A DNA stretch of 57,455 nt from Porogramme epimiltina (taxonomy: Eukaryota > Basidiomycota > Agaricomycetes > Polyporales > Polyporaceae). Both the position numbers and the translations under genes were made by a program. Shown here in pieces: positions 1 to 11,713 of this stretch. The stretch lies in NCBI GenBank assembly GCA_900155495.1, contig FTLJ01000764.1, positions 1 to 57,455 on the forward strand. Reading direction: 5' to 3'. Each line of letters starts with the position of its first letter. Positions within the stretch are counted from its first letter, which is position 1. The notes under the pieces are model-generated. The model worked only from the letters and a program-made list of their open reading frames with translations, had not been told where the DNA came from and did no database searches.

Positions 1-660
1 GTAGAATCGGATCCGGCGGGGTCGTCCCCGCGGTACAACAAGTGCCGCAGCCGTCCGGTGTCGTTGAGGCACACGTGACCTACTTTTTCCAAGTAGCCCG
101 TCACTTTTCCCTTCTCCCATCGTCCCCGATCCCATATCATATCAAAAACTAGCTAGTAGCATTTATACATCTTCTCGTGGGAGACTGGAAGACAACGTAG
201 ACTATGACAAGCGACACGGACCATATACAGTAGCATGCCATACCTACAGATTAGTGTCTCTATATCTGGGTATTTCCGCAATGTAATCGGGGCTCGTGCT
301 TTAGTTTTGCTATGGCGTAAGGTAGACTATAGGACATTCCCTGCGACAATATTTCAGGTTGTTTTTCCGACTTCACATAGTTTAGTCCACGCTAGGGGAA
401 GTTGTAAACGGGAGAGAGGGGAAAGCGACTCGATTCGTATAGATACGTCACCAGGAATTATAACGGATACGGAGCAATAGAAAAGTACGTAGCACGCGGC
501 AAGGAACATAGATATCGGAGGGAGAGGGATTGTCCAATGACGCGAGATTTGTGCAGTACCAATATCCGAATGTCCGATACTACAACAGAAGTATGTGCTA
601 GCGTGTAAGAATAATTATAAGACCTATGTTTCCTCCAACAAACTAACCAACGTTCCCGGT
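1..660. other. Left flank without a supported gene
   Basis: I see no convincing coding region, RNA gene or repeat here. One 81-codon open frame (235-480, plus) has no recognisable domain, signal peptide or membrane segment, and its composition does not resemble the neighbouring exons. The stretch is the 3' flank of TM1, which is transcribed toward it. Confidence 0.5.
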
Positions 661-2180
661 CTAAGGGCGAGATGCAGGGAAGTATGGCGGAGGTAAAGTT
701 GAAAGTGATTTACCAAGCTCACTCTGTCCGTCTGCTGCGAGTGCAATGTTTTCTCCCCTCTCGAGTCTCCTCATATTCGTGAGAGATCCCAAGGATTGAA
801 TGGTATGGCTGGCCGTTGATTTACCGGTCGTGGTTGTATCGAATCCTCTACCATTGTCTTCTTTTAAAGATGAGCCTACAGTCTCCTCACCCGCCGTCCG
901 CATACACGGGTCGGGGGATGGCGGACATGTGGACGTAGGAGGTGCATGGGGTGGGATGTAGCTTGCGCAGTAACCAACTGTCGCCCCATTTTGCGAGGGA
1001 TCTACGCGGTCTTGACAGTTAGCACACCTTAGCACACATCCGCATTGGGTGCAAGCCAGATCATGGGTGTGAGCTGACTCCATGATGGATGCACACTCAT
1101 GATTTGAGCCTGTGTGTGTGGGGTTGCCATTCATGTCATAGGTGCCAGATGCCCCTATATAGGAAAGATAGGGCATCAGTTTCACTTTTTAAGTCTCCCG
1201 TATTATGGGGCACATACCATCACTAAGGTCCAATGTACGGAGTTTGCCAGGTTTTTGTCGACGAAGTAAAACTGGGCCATAGAATATTACGAGGCGCTCA
1301 TATGTTATGATCTGAGATTCAGGTGCTTACCTCTCCCTCTCGCGTAATGTCTACTTCTCCTGACGCTTGACCGTTTCCAGTATATAATCACTATCACAGA
1401 GGAAAGTAGGGCTAGTAGTGACCCGAGGACCGCCGTAACTATGTACCCGGTCTGTAACGTAGCTTGGGAAGTGGGTTTTTCGCTCTGTAGCGAGGTGGGC
1501 GCTCCTGGTAACTTCGTGGAAAGAGAAGATACACTAGTGGGAGGGTATGGTGTGAGAGGAGGGGTTGTGACAGTATCTGTCATGGATCTACGGGTCGATC
1601 TGCCAAGACACGTGAGCTCGCAGCACATTGGAGCACTAACATCTAAACCGCACAATGTTTGCGTTGGAGTTTGACTATCTTGGGACAACGTGCTTTCGGA
1701 TTGACTGGTGGAAGCGCGGGTATAGACCTTGAAAAAGTCTATCAATAACGAAACACCCCCATTTATGATGGTAAGGGTGTGCGAAGTGTTGTTGAGGCTG
1801 ATAGTACTAAACAGAATGTCGTCTGCGGGAAGACTTGAGGTATTATTGTTAGGAGGGAGAATATGTGTGTTCATCAAAGGTTTCGCGCCGTCAATCGCGT
1901 ATGCTGAGTTCCCGTTCCTTGTTCCTTGTTGCATTTCAAACTGAAGTCCCCATACCTCCACTGAGACACCTGTATGATACTTCGTGGACATAATCAAGAC
2001 CATTGCGTTACAGAACGCACCTTTGAAAACGAGAGTAGCTTTAGCTCCGTTGTCCGATGACGTTATGAATGTATTTGTATCTGGTCCTCCTGTAGTCATG
2101 ACTGTCCAATTTGAGTCGCGCTGGGCACTCTTAGCTTGTACACAGGTGCTGAAAGGGTCGTCGGTGCATTGTGTTCCCAT
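661..2180 (-). CDS. TM1: class A single-pass membrane protein, PPPY tail
   Basis: Predicted surface protein. Running leftward from 2180 it has an ectodomain with the class A core (VSVEVWG, then HTLTIINGGV and a DFFKV-like end), a Ser/Thr/Pro stalk, a membrane helix near 1448-1380 and a basic KRSSVRRSR stop-transfer. The last exon (661 to about 1184) ends in LSTLPPPYFP, a PY motif of the kind bound by WW domains of Rsp5/NEDD4 ubiquitin ligases (family knowledge). The 'DGG..LAGG' box of its relatives has decayed to GENIALAADG. A 51-nt intron (1970-2020) is in frame and stop-free; the membrane-exon donor at 1331/1330 is phase 1 (GTAAGC). The tail acceptor near 1185 is pyrimidine-poor and less certain. 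The ATG at 2180 is the first in frame; a signal-peptide exon upstream is possible. Function unknown. Confidence 0.72.
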
Positions 2181-3157
2181 TTTGGACGTTGACTCTTGTA
2201 AGAGACTCTGTAAGAGGCAGAAGAGACAGCCGCACACCCTGAAGAGCAGTCAAAGCTATTTGAGAGTGGAGCACACTGTAGGAGTGAGACGTCGTTGAAG
2301 CTCCTACTGGCGCAAACTCTTGACATGGTTCCGTCAAAGCGCAGCATTGGAAGACGTCTCCAAGTCAATACTGCGGCACACCATCTCTGGAACAGACCGT
2401 ATCCCAAATAAGCTTCTATCGCACCTTCATATGATGATAGTAGTCTTTAGATGCCGCCACATGGATGTGGAATATGCTTTTGTTGACAACCCGCGAAACA
2501 TATATGGGCAGGAGAGTATTAGAATCCCCTAGATCTGTGCAGGAATTCGACGAGCTGGGACTCGATAAGAAGTAGCATTGGGTATCATTATGGTGGAACA
2601 CTCCTGTATCGTTCCGTAATATTGAGACGGGAAATGTGTAAGACTTGATATCGTACCTTAGAACTCAATCGTTCTTCGCATTTGGCGGAGTATTCTGTGT
2701 GAAACTACGTAACCTATATGCAGCCTATTCAGTATGCATGTATACAGTTGCCATGTATACTGGGATATGAATGGACGTGTAACCATTCCATATCCCTAAT
2801 ATGCTTCTGGGTTTATAACAATATGTATATACGAATGAGCGAGATTGGTTGGCGTTTCAGCGTTATCAATAGAAACAAAGATTGCGTGTTGGGTCTCGTC
2901 GTAACCGAGAGACATTCTCGGAGGGGATGGTGAGAGATCACCATGAGCTCAATCATAGTGTTTCTCTGGGACCTGAGTAAGGATGGAAACCCTGGACTCA
3001 TGAGGTGAGGCGTATCACATCGATCTCGCGATGAGGTGCCACCTTCGGCTTGCAGGGAGCCTACAATGATGCCCGTCCATGTGGAGTACCTGTACACCCA
3101 CGGCACTGTCAACGAAACTGAGCCATATTTCAAAATATTCTACTATCAATATACATA
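2181..3157. other. Intergenic, between TM1 5' end and TM2 3' end
   Basis: No supported gene. It should hold the TM1 promoter and perhaps a small 5' exon of TM1, since a plausible AG acceptor (CTTCAG) lies just upstream of the open ectodomain frame near 2239. Other open frames here are short and lack recognisable features. Confidence 0.45.
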
Positions 3158-4950
3158 TCAAGGGTAGGATATCGAGAGGTACGGAGGAGGCAGTGTGACT
3201 GAGCTCCTATCCGAGTTACTCCTTTCTAGCTCTATCTCCTCTCCTGGTCTACCTCCCGCGATAGTGATCCCCCCATCCTCCTCATACCTTGCTGTCCTCC
3301 GAACAGGGATGTCGATGGAGGTAGTCACGATACCTCTGGGATCTGCTACGGGAAGATCCATTTTGGTCTCCTCGAGCGTATTAAGAACATCCCTTTCCTC
3401 TGTATTCGGCTCTTGACTTCCGACGCAGATCTGTTCTACTGCGCGAGGAGTGAGAGAGATGGGAAGGAGACCACATTGTATTTTCTCGAGTGCAGTTGTC
3501 TGAATTTTCAACGCACCATGAGAAGTATTTACTTCCGCCCGCGGGCCTTGAGATCCTTCGACGTTTTGAATTGGCCTTTGCGATGCTTGGTTGCTAATGT
3601 GACGGCGAAGACCATAAGTCCGTACTCTAGGGCCATGGTGATCCGAGGGGGGACCGCTCTCCCGTTCTGAGCAAATGCAGAGAAGGGGAGTGACTATCAG
3701 ACTCGGACATGACCCTAGACTGCACACCATTTATGCCTGCATACCATCAGCCTGAATTTCCCTTTCATTGAGGCGTCGTTTGCTTGTACGGAATAACGCT
3801 GTAGGGTATAATTAAGGGACGTTGTATGCCTATACATACACCACAATTGTGGTACTTACACTGTACTGTTAGACGTGATTTGTTCCTCTGCCGAGTAGTC
3901 CTTCTGAATAAACAGAGAAGAATGCCGGCCACAATGAGACTAGTTACTGAGCAGACCACAACAGCGATGGTGGCTCCTTCGGAGAGACTGTGATCATGAG
4001 TGCGGGGGCTACTGCCGCCTAGTGCTGGTGGATTTGAAATTTTGTTCGAAGAGGAAGGTGTTATAGAGTCGCCTGTGAATCGCGATCCAGTTTCGTTCAA
4101 AGAGGTTGATACTTCAAAGCCAGTCTTTGAGCTAGCTCCCACGGGGTGTTTAAGATGCTATGTATAAAATCACGCACGAGTATCACATACCTTTCAGAGA
4201 GTCTCGCCGAAGTGCTAGACATACCTCCCCCAGGTATTCTCGGTGTCGTTATTTCTCCGAGAGATGACGCTACTAAGCTTCCTTTTGTTAGGCTATGAAT
4301 AGAGGTTTGTGAATGGATCACTGATAATCTGTAAGCAGTATCACTGGCCTTGAAAGAGGTCTTGTAGAGGTGCTGGAGGTGGTTTTCCCATTTACCGATG
4401 GAGTTGGACTACCGCTGGGACTGCCGGGATCGGCTGTTGGAGTTTGGCTCTTCGAACTTGGAGCTGCAGTCTCAACGCTGAAAAAGTCAAGCCACAGGGT
4501 CACGCCACTGTTGAATATCGTGAGGGTATGTGTAGAATTTGCGAGGCCAGAAGTGCTAAATAAGACTACGTCCAAAGGGGGGACTGTTGTGGGCACATCG
4601 GCATTGATCGAGGGCTCGCCGCCGTCGAGGATGTATGTTGAGCCCTCATTTGCCTGTGCTTTCTCTACCATCTGCGCTCCGTATACTTCGAGAGATATCC
4701 CTTTGATTATGCGTGTCAGCTTGGAGGTATAGGAAGGGGTTGTATGGATAGTGCCTTTAAAAGCAAATGTTGCATTGTCACCCTTAGTACTCGATACCTC
4801 ACAACCTTTCCAGGTACTCCAATGCCCGCTGTACTGCAGCCCTACATCATGCGGAAGAGGGACTGCTCCCTCACCGCTTTGAGGCGGGGTAGTCGTGCAA
4901 ACATTGAGCATATTTTCATCGCCAAGACCTTCGTTTGTATCACGACGCAT
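3158..4950 (-). CDS. TM2: class A membrane protein, PPPY tail; minus member of pair 1
   Basis: Divergent partner of TM3. The ATG at 4950 (MRRDTNEGLG) is shared with TM3. The ectodomain carries TKGDNATFAFKG, SLEVYGAQM, STYILDGG, HTLTIFNSGVTL and LDFF, followed by a Ser/Thr/Pro stalk, a membrane helix within about 3900-3985 and a basic RRTTRQRNKSR segment. The tail exon ends in RYEEDGGITIAGGRPGEE, an acidic/Ser linker and TLPPPYLSISYP. The intron homologous to TM3's 54-nt intron (here 4701-4754) has GC instead of GT at its donor and is in frame without a stop, so it may be a GC-AG intron or translated. A second intron starts at a conserved GTAAATGGG donor (4395). The TM-exon donor before the tail is phase 1 (GTAAGT). 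No clear N-terminal signal peptide. The stalk and tail acceptors are not fully resolved, so a break there cannot be excluded. Confidence 0.7.
4701..4754 (-). other. TM2 ectodomain intron with GC donor, 54 nt, in frame
   Basis: Aligned with TM3, where the donor reads CAAG|GTACTATCC, TM2 reads AAAG|GCACTATCC. The acceptor is AATCAAAG. The segment is a multiple of three with no stop, so both retention and GC-AG splicing keep the frame; retention would add 18 residues between the two halves of the ectodomain. Confidence 0.65.
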
Positions 4951-5916
4951 GAGACTTCGGTAATCTGGCTTTGAAGGTTGAGTATGCCGGAACGTATCTA
5001 GGAAGTATTACTTGTCGAAAGTATGGAAAGATGAAGTAGGTCGGAGATTTAGTGACTGAACAAGTGTCTTTTGCACGGCCAGAATTATATGTATCATAAG
5101 ACCAGGCCCTTTGTTGACTAGTGTTCGCCGACGTCCCCGGTAGTCCCGTAGTCATAGGGAAGCATCTTTTGCGAATATGATCACTAAGATCGCTATGACG
5201 TACGCCAAGAGCTATACATTGTACTCAACTCCTTCGACGCGATATCATCCCGCCGCAATGACAGTGCTGCGATCTGCCTCCATGTTTCATCCGTGCTATT
5301 CAAAGGGAGGCATAGTTTTACCCATCCCTCGGAGCTATATCAACATTGTATGCAATACGTTCAGAAGGGAACAAATTCCAGCCCCGAAGCCGTACGCGGA
5401 ACGCACTGCACATGGACTACCTGAGTGATAGTGAGACGAAGACTCGCGGGACTTCGTGAGCCTGTAACAGAAGTCAACTCTTCCAAATCAGGACACGCTG
5501 AACAAAGACCCATAGCGCTCAAATTACCTACTCTCCACCGCTATAACATCATCCCTATGTAACGGAAATTTGATAGGTCGATTGATATCACAGGAAGAAC
5601 TTCCATTTCCGCCATCTGGGCTCAGTTCGGTTCGTTACCTGTTCTGATGACTGTAGCATAGGAACAACCATCTCTCATCTGCATCATGGACATTACAGTT
5701 CCATCCGTAGAGACATGCCAACATTGCATACTAGCGCATGGCGATTCAGTCTCACTCCCTTGAAAATGCCATACTCCTTATGGGGGTAGGAGATAAACAT
5801 TCACATAAGGAAGATACTCCAGCAAACCTCTCTGTCCTACATAACCCCATCCACATTCTTCCCGCAGGTACAAATCAATCCTTCATCTATTGCTTCCCAC
5901 ATACCCCCCATTATTC
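4951..5916. promoter_or_regulatory. Shared divergent upstream region of TM2 and TM3
   Basis: This 0.97-kb spacer lies between the homologous ATGs of the oppositely transcribed TM2 and TM3. Similarity between the two arms stops just outside the ATGs (both read ...TCATGCGTCGTGAT...), so the spacer itself is not an inverted repeat. It presumably contains both promoters. I could not identify specific sites, and no gene in it is supported. Confidence 0.45.
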
Positions 5917-7209
5917 ATGCGTCGTGATGCAAACGAAGGTCTTGGCGAGGGAAATATGCCCAATGTGTGCACGACTACCCCACCTCAGAGCGGTGAAGGA
6001 GCAGTCCATCTTCCGCATAATGTAGGGCTGCAGTACGGCGGGCATTGGAGTGTCTGGAGAGGTTGTGAAGTATCGGATACCAAGGGTGACAATGCAACAT
6101 TTGCTTTTCAAGGTACTATCCATACTACCCCTTCCTATACTTCCCATCTGACACGCATGATCACAGGCATATCTCTCGAAGTATACGGAGCGCAGATGGT
6201 AGAAAAAGCACAAGCAAACGAAGGTTCAACATACATCCTCGACGGAGGCAAGCCCTCGATCAATGCCAATGTTCCCACAACGACTCCCTCTTCGGACGTA
6301 GTCTTATTTAGTACTTCTGGCCTCGCAAATTCTTCACATACCCTCACCATCTTCAACGGTGGAGTGACCCTGGGGCTTGACTTTTTCATCACTCAGACCG
6401 CAACTCCAAGTTCGAAGAGCCAAACTCCAACAGCCGATCCAAGCAGTCCCAGCGGAGGTCCAACTCCCCCGGTAAATGGGAAAACTACCTCCAGCACCTC
6501 TACAAGACCTCTCTCAAGGCCAGTGATACTCTTACAGACTATCAGCGATCCATTCACGAACCCCTATTCACAGCCTAACAAAAGCAAGCTCAGAAGCGTC
6601 CTCTACAGGAGAAACAACGACACCGGCCACACCTGTAACTCAAACGTCAATTAGTACGAAGACAGAGATGGCCTCAGAATCTAACTCAAGTTCTGCAACA
6701 AGCGCGAGGTTACAACCTACCGAATCCAATACACGGTCGTCGGAGAAACGCAGTAATACTGTAAAGACAATCGCGGGTGCCGTGATAGGCGTGCTCGTAT
6801 TCCTCGTTTTTCTCATCATCGGCACCCGCTGGGTGCTCAAGAGGCGCAGGCGCAATAAGCTGAATGCTTTCAGGTTCGGTATGTCGCAAACCCCCTTTCC
6901 ATCTACACTGTCAGAGAGTACAGCTTACGACAATTTGCACGTGTAGAGTCTCGCGAGTTCATCACTGGCATCCAAGGCCCCCCTCCTCTGAGCGAGAAGT
7001 CTCAAAAGTTCAATGACCGGTTGTCTTACGCGACGAGCGCGGTCCCCACGCTTCCTCCGTACGGTTATACCGGAGGTGACGCTGTTGGCGAGTACGATGA
7101 CGAAGAATATAACGAACGCACAAGCTTGGGGGCGCGCACGTTGCGGGCGGTATCACTCAAGCCTCTACGTCGGAAACCGAGCGAGGCTGGGGGCGTGGCC
7201 CGAAGATAA
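5917..7209 (+). CDS. TM3: class A membrane protein, LPxY tail; plus member of pair 1
   Basis: Ectodomain about 85% identical by eye to TM2 (MRRDANEGLG start, TKGDNATFAFQG, SLEVYGAQM, STYILDGG, HTLTIFNGGVTL, LDFF), but with another tail. Exons: 5917-6112; 6167 to about 6471 (donor GTAAATGGG); a stalk/membrane exon ending 6878; tail exon 6947-7209. The first intron (54 nt) is GT-AG, in frame and stop-free. The membrane helix lies near 6775-6830, followed by KRRRRNKLNAFRFG. The 6879-6946 intron is phase 1. The tail holds LSYATSAVPTLPPYGYTGG, with an LPxY-type WW ligand, and lacks the DGG/LAGG box of TM2. The junction of stalk exons between 6471 and 6668 is not resolved: the obvious splice keeps a frame that meets a stop at 6652-6654, so either another splice is used or the gene is damaged. 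No signal peptide is evident. Confidence 0.65.
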
Positions 7210-8360
7210 GCGGTACCGGCCGAATGGACGCTTGAGCCAGCGAACAGCTCGGGCCCCATTACTTCACCAAAGTTCCGGGGTCGTGGATATGGACGAGCTC
7301 CCCGATAACTACTCTTTTCCTGACTTCAATGTATCTAGGACACTGACTTTCGACGTATATTACGCAATTGCCCCATAATATATGCTGCTTCTCCGGGAGG
7401 AGTGCCTCTCCGGGCAGATGTAGTGCCGTCGAATCACCCTAAAAACACCTCGACTGTCCCGGAGCTTGGTACCAACAGGAGGAATGATCAATACACCTTT
7501 AGGAAAAAGGATCTACGTCAGTGCACTAGCACCGCGCACGTCGTAGAAGAGGTAGGAGTATATGATACTTGGAGTGCACGTCGCACAACGTCGAAATCAA
7601 CACAGGCAACGCATGCGGCAACGATGTGGACGACATCCATGCGACCCAAACGTTCTGATCGGGGTCTCATGCTACGTCATCCAACGAAGCCGCTCTAGAA
7701 CGCAGGCGAACTCACAAAGCGTGATGCGTCTCGGCCTTTGGGGGTGAAAGGGTGAAACAGCATCCCAAAAAGCCATAAGGGAGGCAGGGTAGACCTGTGA
7801 ATAAAAGAGAAGCATACGAGCGAGCAACGTGGAAGACGCACCTTCTGGTGTTGCTGTTACTCAGGCATGCACGATCTTGCGACCATGGCGCAGCTGAGGA
7901 AGATAGGTGGATGGAATGTTAGATGCGGTAGCCACGGCCGCCACAGATACGAGGGTGGTCTTCGTCGCAACTGCAACTACACACCGACCGAGGGTTCTAT
8001 CGGTGACGGGGGAGCCGCCGACTGGAGGGAATCATGTTGGGAGCGAGCAGGGCGAAGGGTTTCCGGGGAGTGAGATGATGCCCCAAGTGCGGCGTGGCAC
8101 TTCCGGGACCGAGAAATTGTAGATGGAAGGTGGATGGCATCCGACTCGGAGCTTGTTTGTTGTAATGACGAAGATGGCTAGCGCGATGACTTTTACGAGA
8201 CGAACATTAGACGGCTACGGAACAGCCTTGCCGGCGCACTTGAGAGGGAGTAGAGTGCTATTAGAGATATTCTTGGTTGGCGGAGGCAGACGCGAGCACA
8301 AGGAGGAGCCGAGTGTGGCGCGCCGCGTCAGCGTCGGAGACGAAAAGCCCTCACGTGGAA
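6947..8360 (+). repeat. Segmental duplication, copy 1 (TM3 tail and 3' flank)
   Basis: From the TM3 tail to about 8360 the sequence aligns with 12771-14340 behind TM5. Shared landmarks outside the coding part include GAAGCATACGAGCGAGCAA (near 7810 and 13755) and GAAGGTGGATGGCATCCGAC (near 8125 and 14085). The flank therefore travelled with the plus-strand gene. I find no intact gene in the flank on either strand; why it is still alignable over 1.2 kb is unclear. Confidence 0.7.
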
Positions 8361-9368
8361 CATGACTAAGAGCAATGACTCAGCCCGCCAGCGTCCATTT
8401 TTGCAACCAACGAGATTACATAACCATGCTTCGGCCAGAATAACGTCATTATGGCTTAGTGATAGGCGCCCATTCGGTCCCTCTAACGGCGATGGTCCAT
8501 GCCGATTCTCTTTTTCTCTCTTCTAAAACTGACCAGCTGGGGTAGGATATCATGGTGGGGTCATGTTATACTGGGTCGATACTGGTAGGTCACTCTGAAA
8601 ATCATCCATTAGCAGTGCCAATGCAAATGAACTTAATAATACTGAAACCATTCAAGTGCAGCTGTCGTTTCCCACGACGCGACTCAAGTCCGGTTGTGTC
8701 CCACGCAATCTTCGCCTTAACCTCTTTACAATGCAACACTGGAGAAGAATTTGTAATGTCAAGGATGCTCTCCCTGACCTTGATCTCATCGACGTTGCAC
8801 AGGACGAGGGTGCACATCAGTGGAGGACCGACGGGAGGCTACAGTCAGCGTTCAGGCTGAACTCCTTTGCGAGCAAAACCATTTCCTCGAAAATCGCACA
8901 GTGCACGGCTACCCCACCCTCTCAGAATCTCTGCACGAGTGTGTCAAGCGCTTAGAGCCGACCTACGGAGTCTTCGAGGATACCTCCGACGGTATAGTGT
9001 GCATGTCGCACTCCTTTTTCAGGAACAGAACGACTGCTTCTATGAGTGCGCCGTCGTACCCCTTGAGCAAGAGAAGAATGCTTTTAGGATATCCTCGGAG
9101 ACTGCAAAGTATCCCGAGCTACCAACTACGCTGAAAAGCTCATCTACTTATGTCCTAGGTCCGGCACTCGGCAGATAGGTCATAGTGCCATGACTGCATT
9201 GCACTACTAGGAGAGTGAAATGAACCAAAGTCAATTTCATCAAGGCTTCTGAGCACAAAGTGTGTATATCCTTTAGCCTTAACGTTAGAGCAAAATTCGG
9301 GCAGCCTTGATATGGGGGTACAATATCTATATAACATCATTACCATCCGTTCGGGGATATTGTGGAAA
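7210..9368. other. TM3 3' flank and spacer to TM4; no intact gene
   Basis: Most of 7210-8360 is the duplicated flank described separately. The interval 8390-8650 shows nothing. Between 8656 and 9178 there are protein-like fragments in shifting frames (separate entry). The remaining sequence to 9368 is the TM4 3' flank. Confidence 0.5.
8656..9178 (+). pseudogene. Possible decayed gene fragment, family not recognised
   Basis: Two overlapping plus-strand frames look protein-like rather than random: one near 8820-9010 (containing ELLCEQNHFLENRTVHGYP) and another near 9005-9125 (containing QEQNDCFYECAVVPLEQEK). They would join only by a splice or frameshift around 9000. No start, domain or relative within the window was found. 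It could be an exon pair of an unrecognised gene or a relic. Confidence 0.25.
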
Positions 9369-10951
9369 TCAAGGGTATGGTATCGAGAAATACGGAGGTG
9401 GTAACGTAGAAGACGATCTGCTAGACTCCAATCCATCTGCGTCGACTTCCTCTCCTGGTCTGCCACCCGCAAGAGTAACCCCGCCGTCCACTTCATATCT
9501 TTGCACCCTCCTGTCCAATACCACCGGGGGGGTGATCTCGCAGTTGTTGTGTATTACCAGCTCAGAGTTTACTTCCACTCTATTGCAAATGTCTCTTTCC
9601 TCCGCTCGCAGTTGCTCGTTCTCGCCGCATGTCTGCTTTGTGTGGCGAGCAATGCGTAAATTATGAGAGGTATCATGTTGCATCTTTTCAAGTGCTAAAA
9701 GTTGGCTCTCTATGATATGAGCAGCATTCGTCATTGTGTGAAATTCCATGGCGTTTGTGCCTTCAACTGCTTGACAGGGCATTTGGGCCTCCTTATCGCC
9801 AGAAGAGTATCGAGTATTATCCGACATTGTGACTGCAGTGACTGCACCTGCGGGCTTCTGTCCTTGGGGTGGCTCAATTTCTTCATCTAGATTGACATTG
9901 ATAAATTATGATGGGCCCCTGTTCTCACTTTCACGAAGGCGTACCATCCACAAAATCCGTTCTCTGAACATGTCCCTGTTCCGTGATGCAAAATGGGGCT
10001 GTAGAATATGTGTATGTCAATAACAGGATATCTGATACAATTTAAGATATTTTCCTTCTCCTTGTTTTTGTTCACTGTCACGACATTTCATGCGTCTGTA
10101 GAGGAGGAATAGGGTCCCCGCCAGAACTACACTCATGAATGAGCCTGTTAGGATGGCAGCAATTTTTTCTTTCGATAATTCAGTAACTCCGTGGTAGCTG
10201 CTGCTATGCGTCGGCGTTGTTGTGATAATACTTAGAGAGGTCCGCGCGATCGAGTGCTGATTCGTGCTGTGTGTTCTATTCATTAGTGCACACAATTTGA
10301 GACTGTGAGGTTAATTTCTACTATGATGAGTGGCACGGACATTGTGGATGAATGAAAAGGAGGGCTAGGTGTCTCATTTGTTAGATTTGGCGCCGATGTA
10401 CTAGCCGCAAGTGTGGTACTGGTCGAGTTTCCGAGTGTGGCAGTGGGGTCTATAGAGACAGTAGCAATCTTGAAAAAGTCAAGACCCACTGTCACTCCTC
10501 CGCTAAAGATACTAAGCGTGTGCCGTGTGTTCGCGAGGCTGGGTGCTTGGAATAGGACTGCGTCGGAGCTCGGAATAGTTGTCGGCACATTAGTAAAGGC
10601 TGATGGATTGCCACCGTCGAGGATATAAGTCGAGTTCCCGTTCGTTGCCCCTGGTTTTCCCATTTGACGACCCCATACTTCCAGTGATACTCCTAATAGC
10701 GAGCGAGTTAGCCTGTATATGCGAGGTAGTGGGCCAGACATACCTGTGAAAACCAGCGTTGCCGTTGCCCCTACTGAACCGGACGCATAGAAAACGTTGC
10801 CTCCGTCCCACAGGATCCAATACCAATTCCCATCATACGATACATTATTTCCCGGAGTAGCCTCTATGCATACCGATCCTGGGGGATCAGGCGGGCATTG
10901 AGTATGCATAGTCGAACCACCCTGGTCGTCCTCTGGGCTACTGAGGAGCAT
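9369..10951 (-). CDS. TM4: class A membrane protein, PPPY tail; minus member of pair 2
   Basis: Divergent partner of TM5. The ATG at 10951 is homologous to that of TM5, and both share STMHTQCPPDPPGSVCI. Core motifs: ATLVFTG, SLEVWGRQMGKPG, STYILDGGNPS, HTLSIFSGGVTVGLDFFKI. A GT-AG intron at 10693-10743 (51 nt) is in frame and stop-free. A stalk intron near 10285-10330 and a membrane helix near 10090-10165 follow, then RRMKCRDSEQKQGEG. The tail (9369 to about 9830) ends in RYEVDGGVTLAGGRPGEE and STLPPPYFSIPYP, closest to TM2. Oddity: where relatives have a phase-1 GT donor after the basic segment, TM4 reads GAAGGAAAATATC, so the TM/tail splice is unresolved and may be lost. No signal peptide is evident. 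Confidence 0.68.
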
Positions 10952-11713
10952 GAGAACTGGTTCGATGAGGGAATGACGACGGATAAAGGTTAGATTTGGA
11001 CGAACAAAACGGCGGAACGGAGTATGGGTATATAAATAAGAACTTGACCGGTGGATGGCCTGTCATCAAGGCTTTGGATGAACAGGAACGGGCTACTCGT
11101 TGTGTTCACAGATGCAAAGCTTAAACCCCCAATTATCTGTTGCGCGGGCTGTACCTTCGAAACCAACCTTGCTATAGTTATTTTTGCGTACAGAGAAACG
11201 ATCCTGCTTAAACTGAGCACCTCACGGGGGATTAGCATTCTTCTGTGTCACATTCATCGTTCCCTATGCCAACACAAATGGTTTCTATGATAAATACTAT
11301 CGTGTAGGCTTCCATCTAGAGATCAATGACTCAAGGTTCTGCACGACATACGTACGCAACTAGGCTCACTGAGGAACGGGCGGTGCGCTCTCACTCCCCG
11401 AGCTTGGCTATCTTTAATAGATGATAATTCGGCATTCCGTGTGCACAAAATTCTTCCTTTTACTATAGTAGTTCGCGTATGCTACAATAGCTACCATTTA
11501 CGCTCGGAGCCAATCTGTCAAATCTTATCAACTCCAGCTTCCGGCGCTGTGCAACCGGATATCGATCTCACCTTCGGATTCCAGCCATCATGCAGCCTCC
11601 TTCTGACGTCGTCAACGAACTCCCATTCTAGTCCTCCTGCTACATATCCTCTCCCCTTCTCAATCCCTCGTCGAATTTGACTCTGCGCAGGTTGCTTCAC
11701 CTCACCAGTCCTC
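10952..11713. promoter_or_regulatory. Shared divergent upstream region of TM4 and TM5
   Basis: A 762-bp spacer between the two homologous ATGs, transcribed outward on both sides. Arm similarity ends about 10 nt outside the ATGs (CCAGT.CTCATG on both sides). Both promoters should be here. No specific element and no supported gene. Confidence 0.45.
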
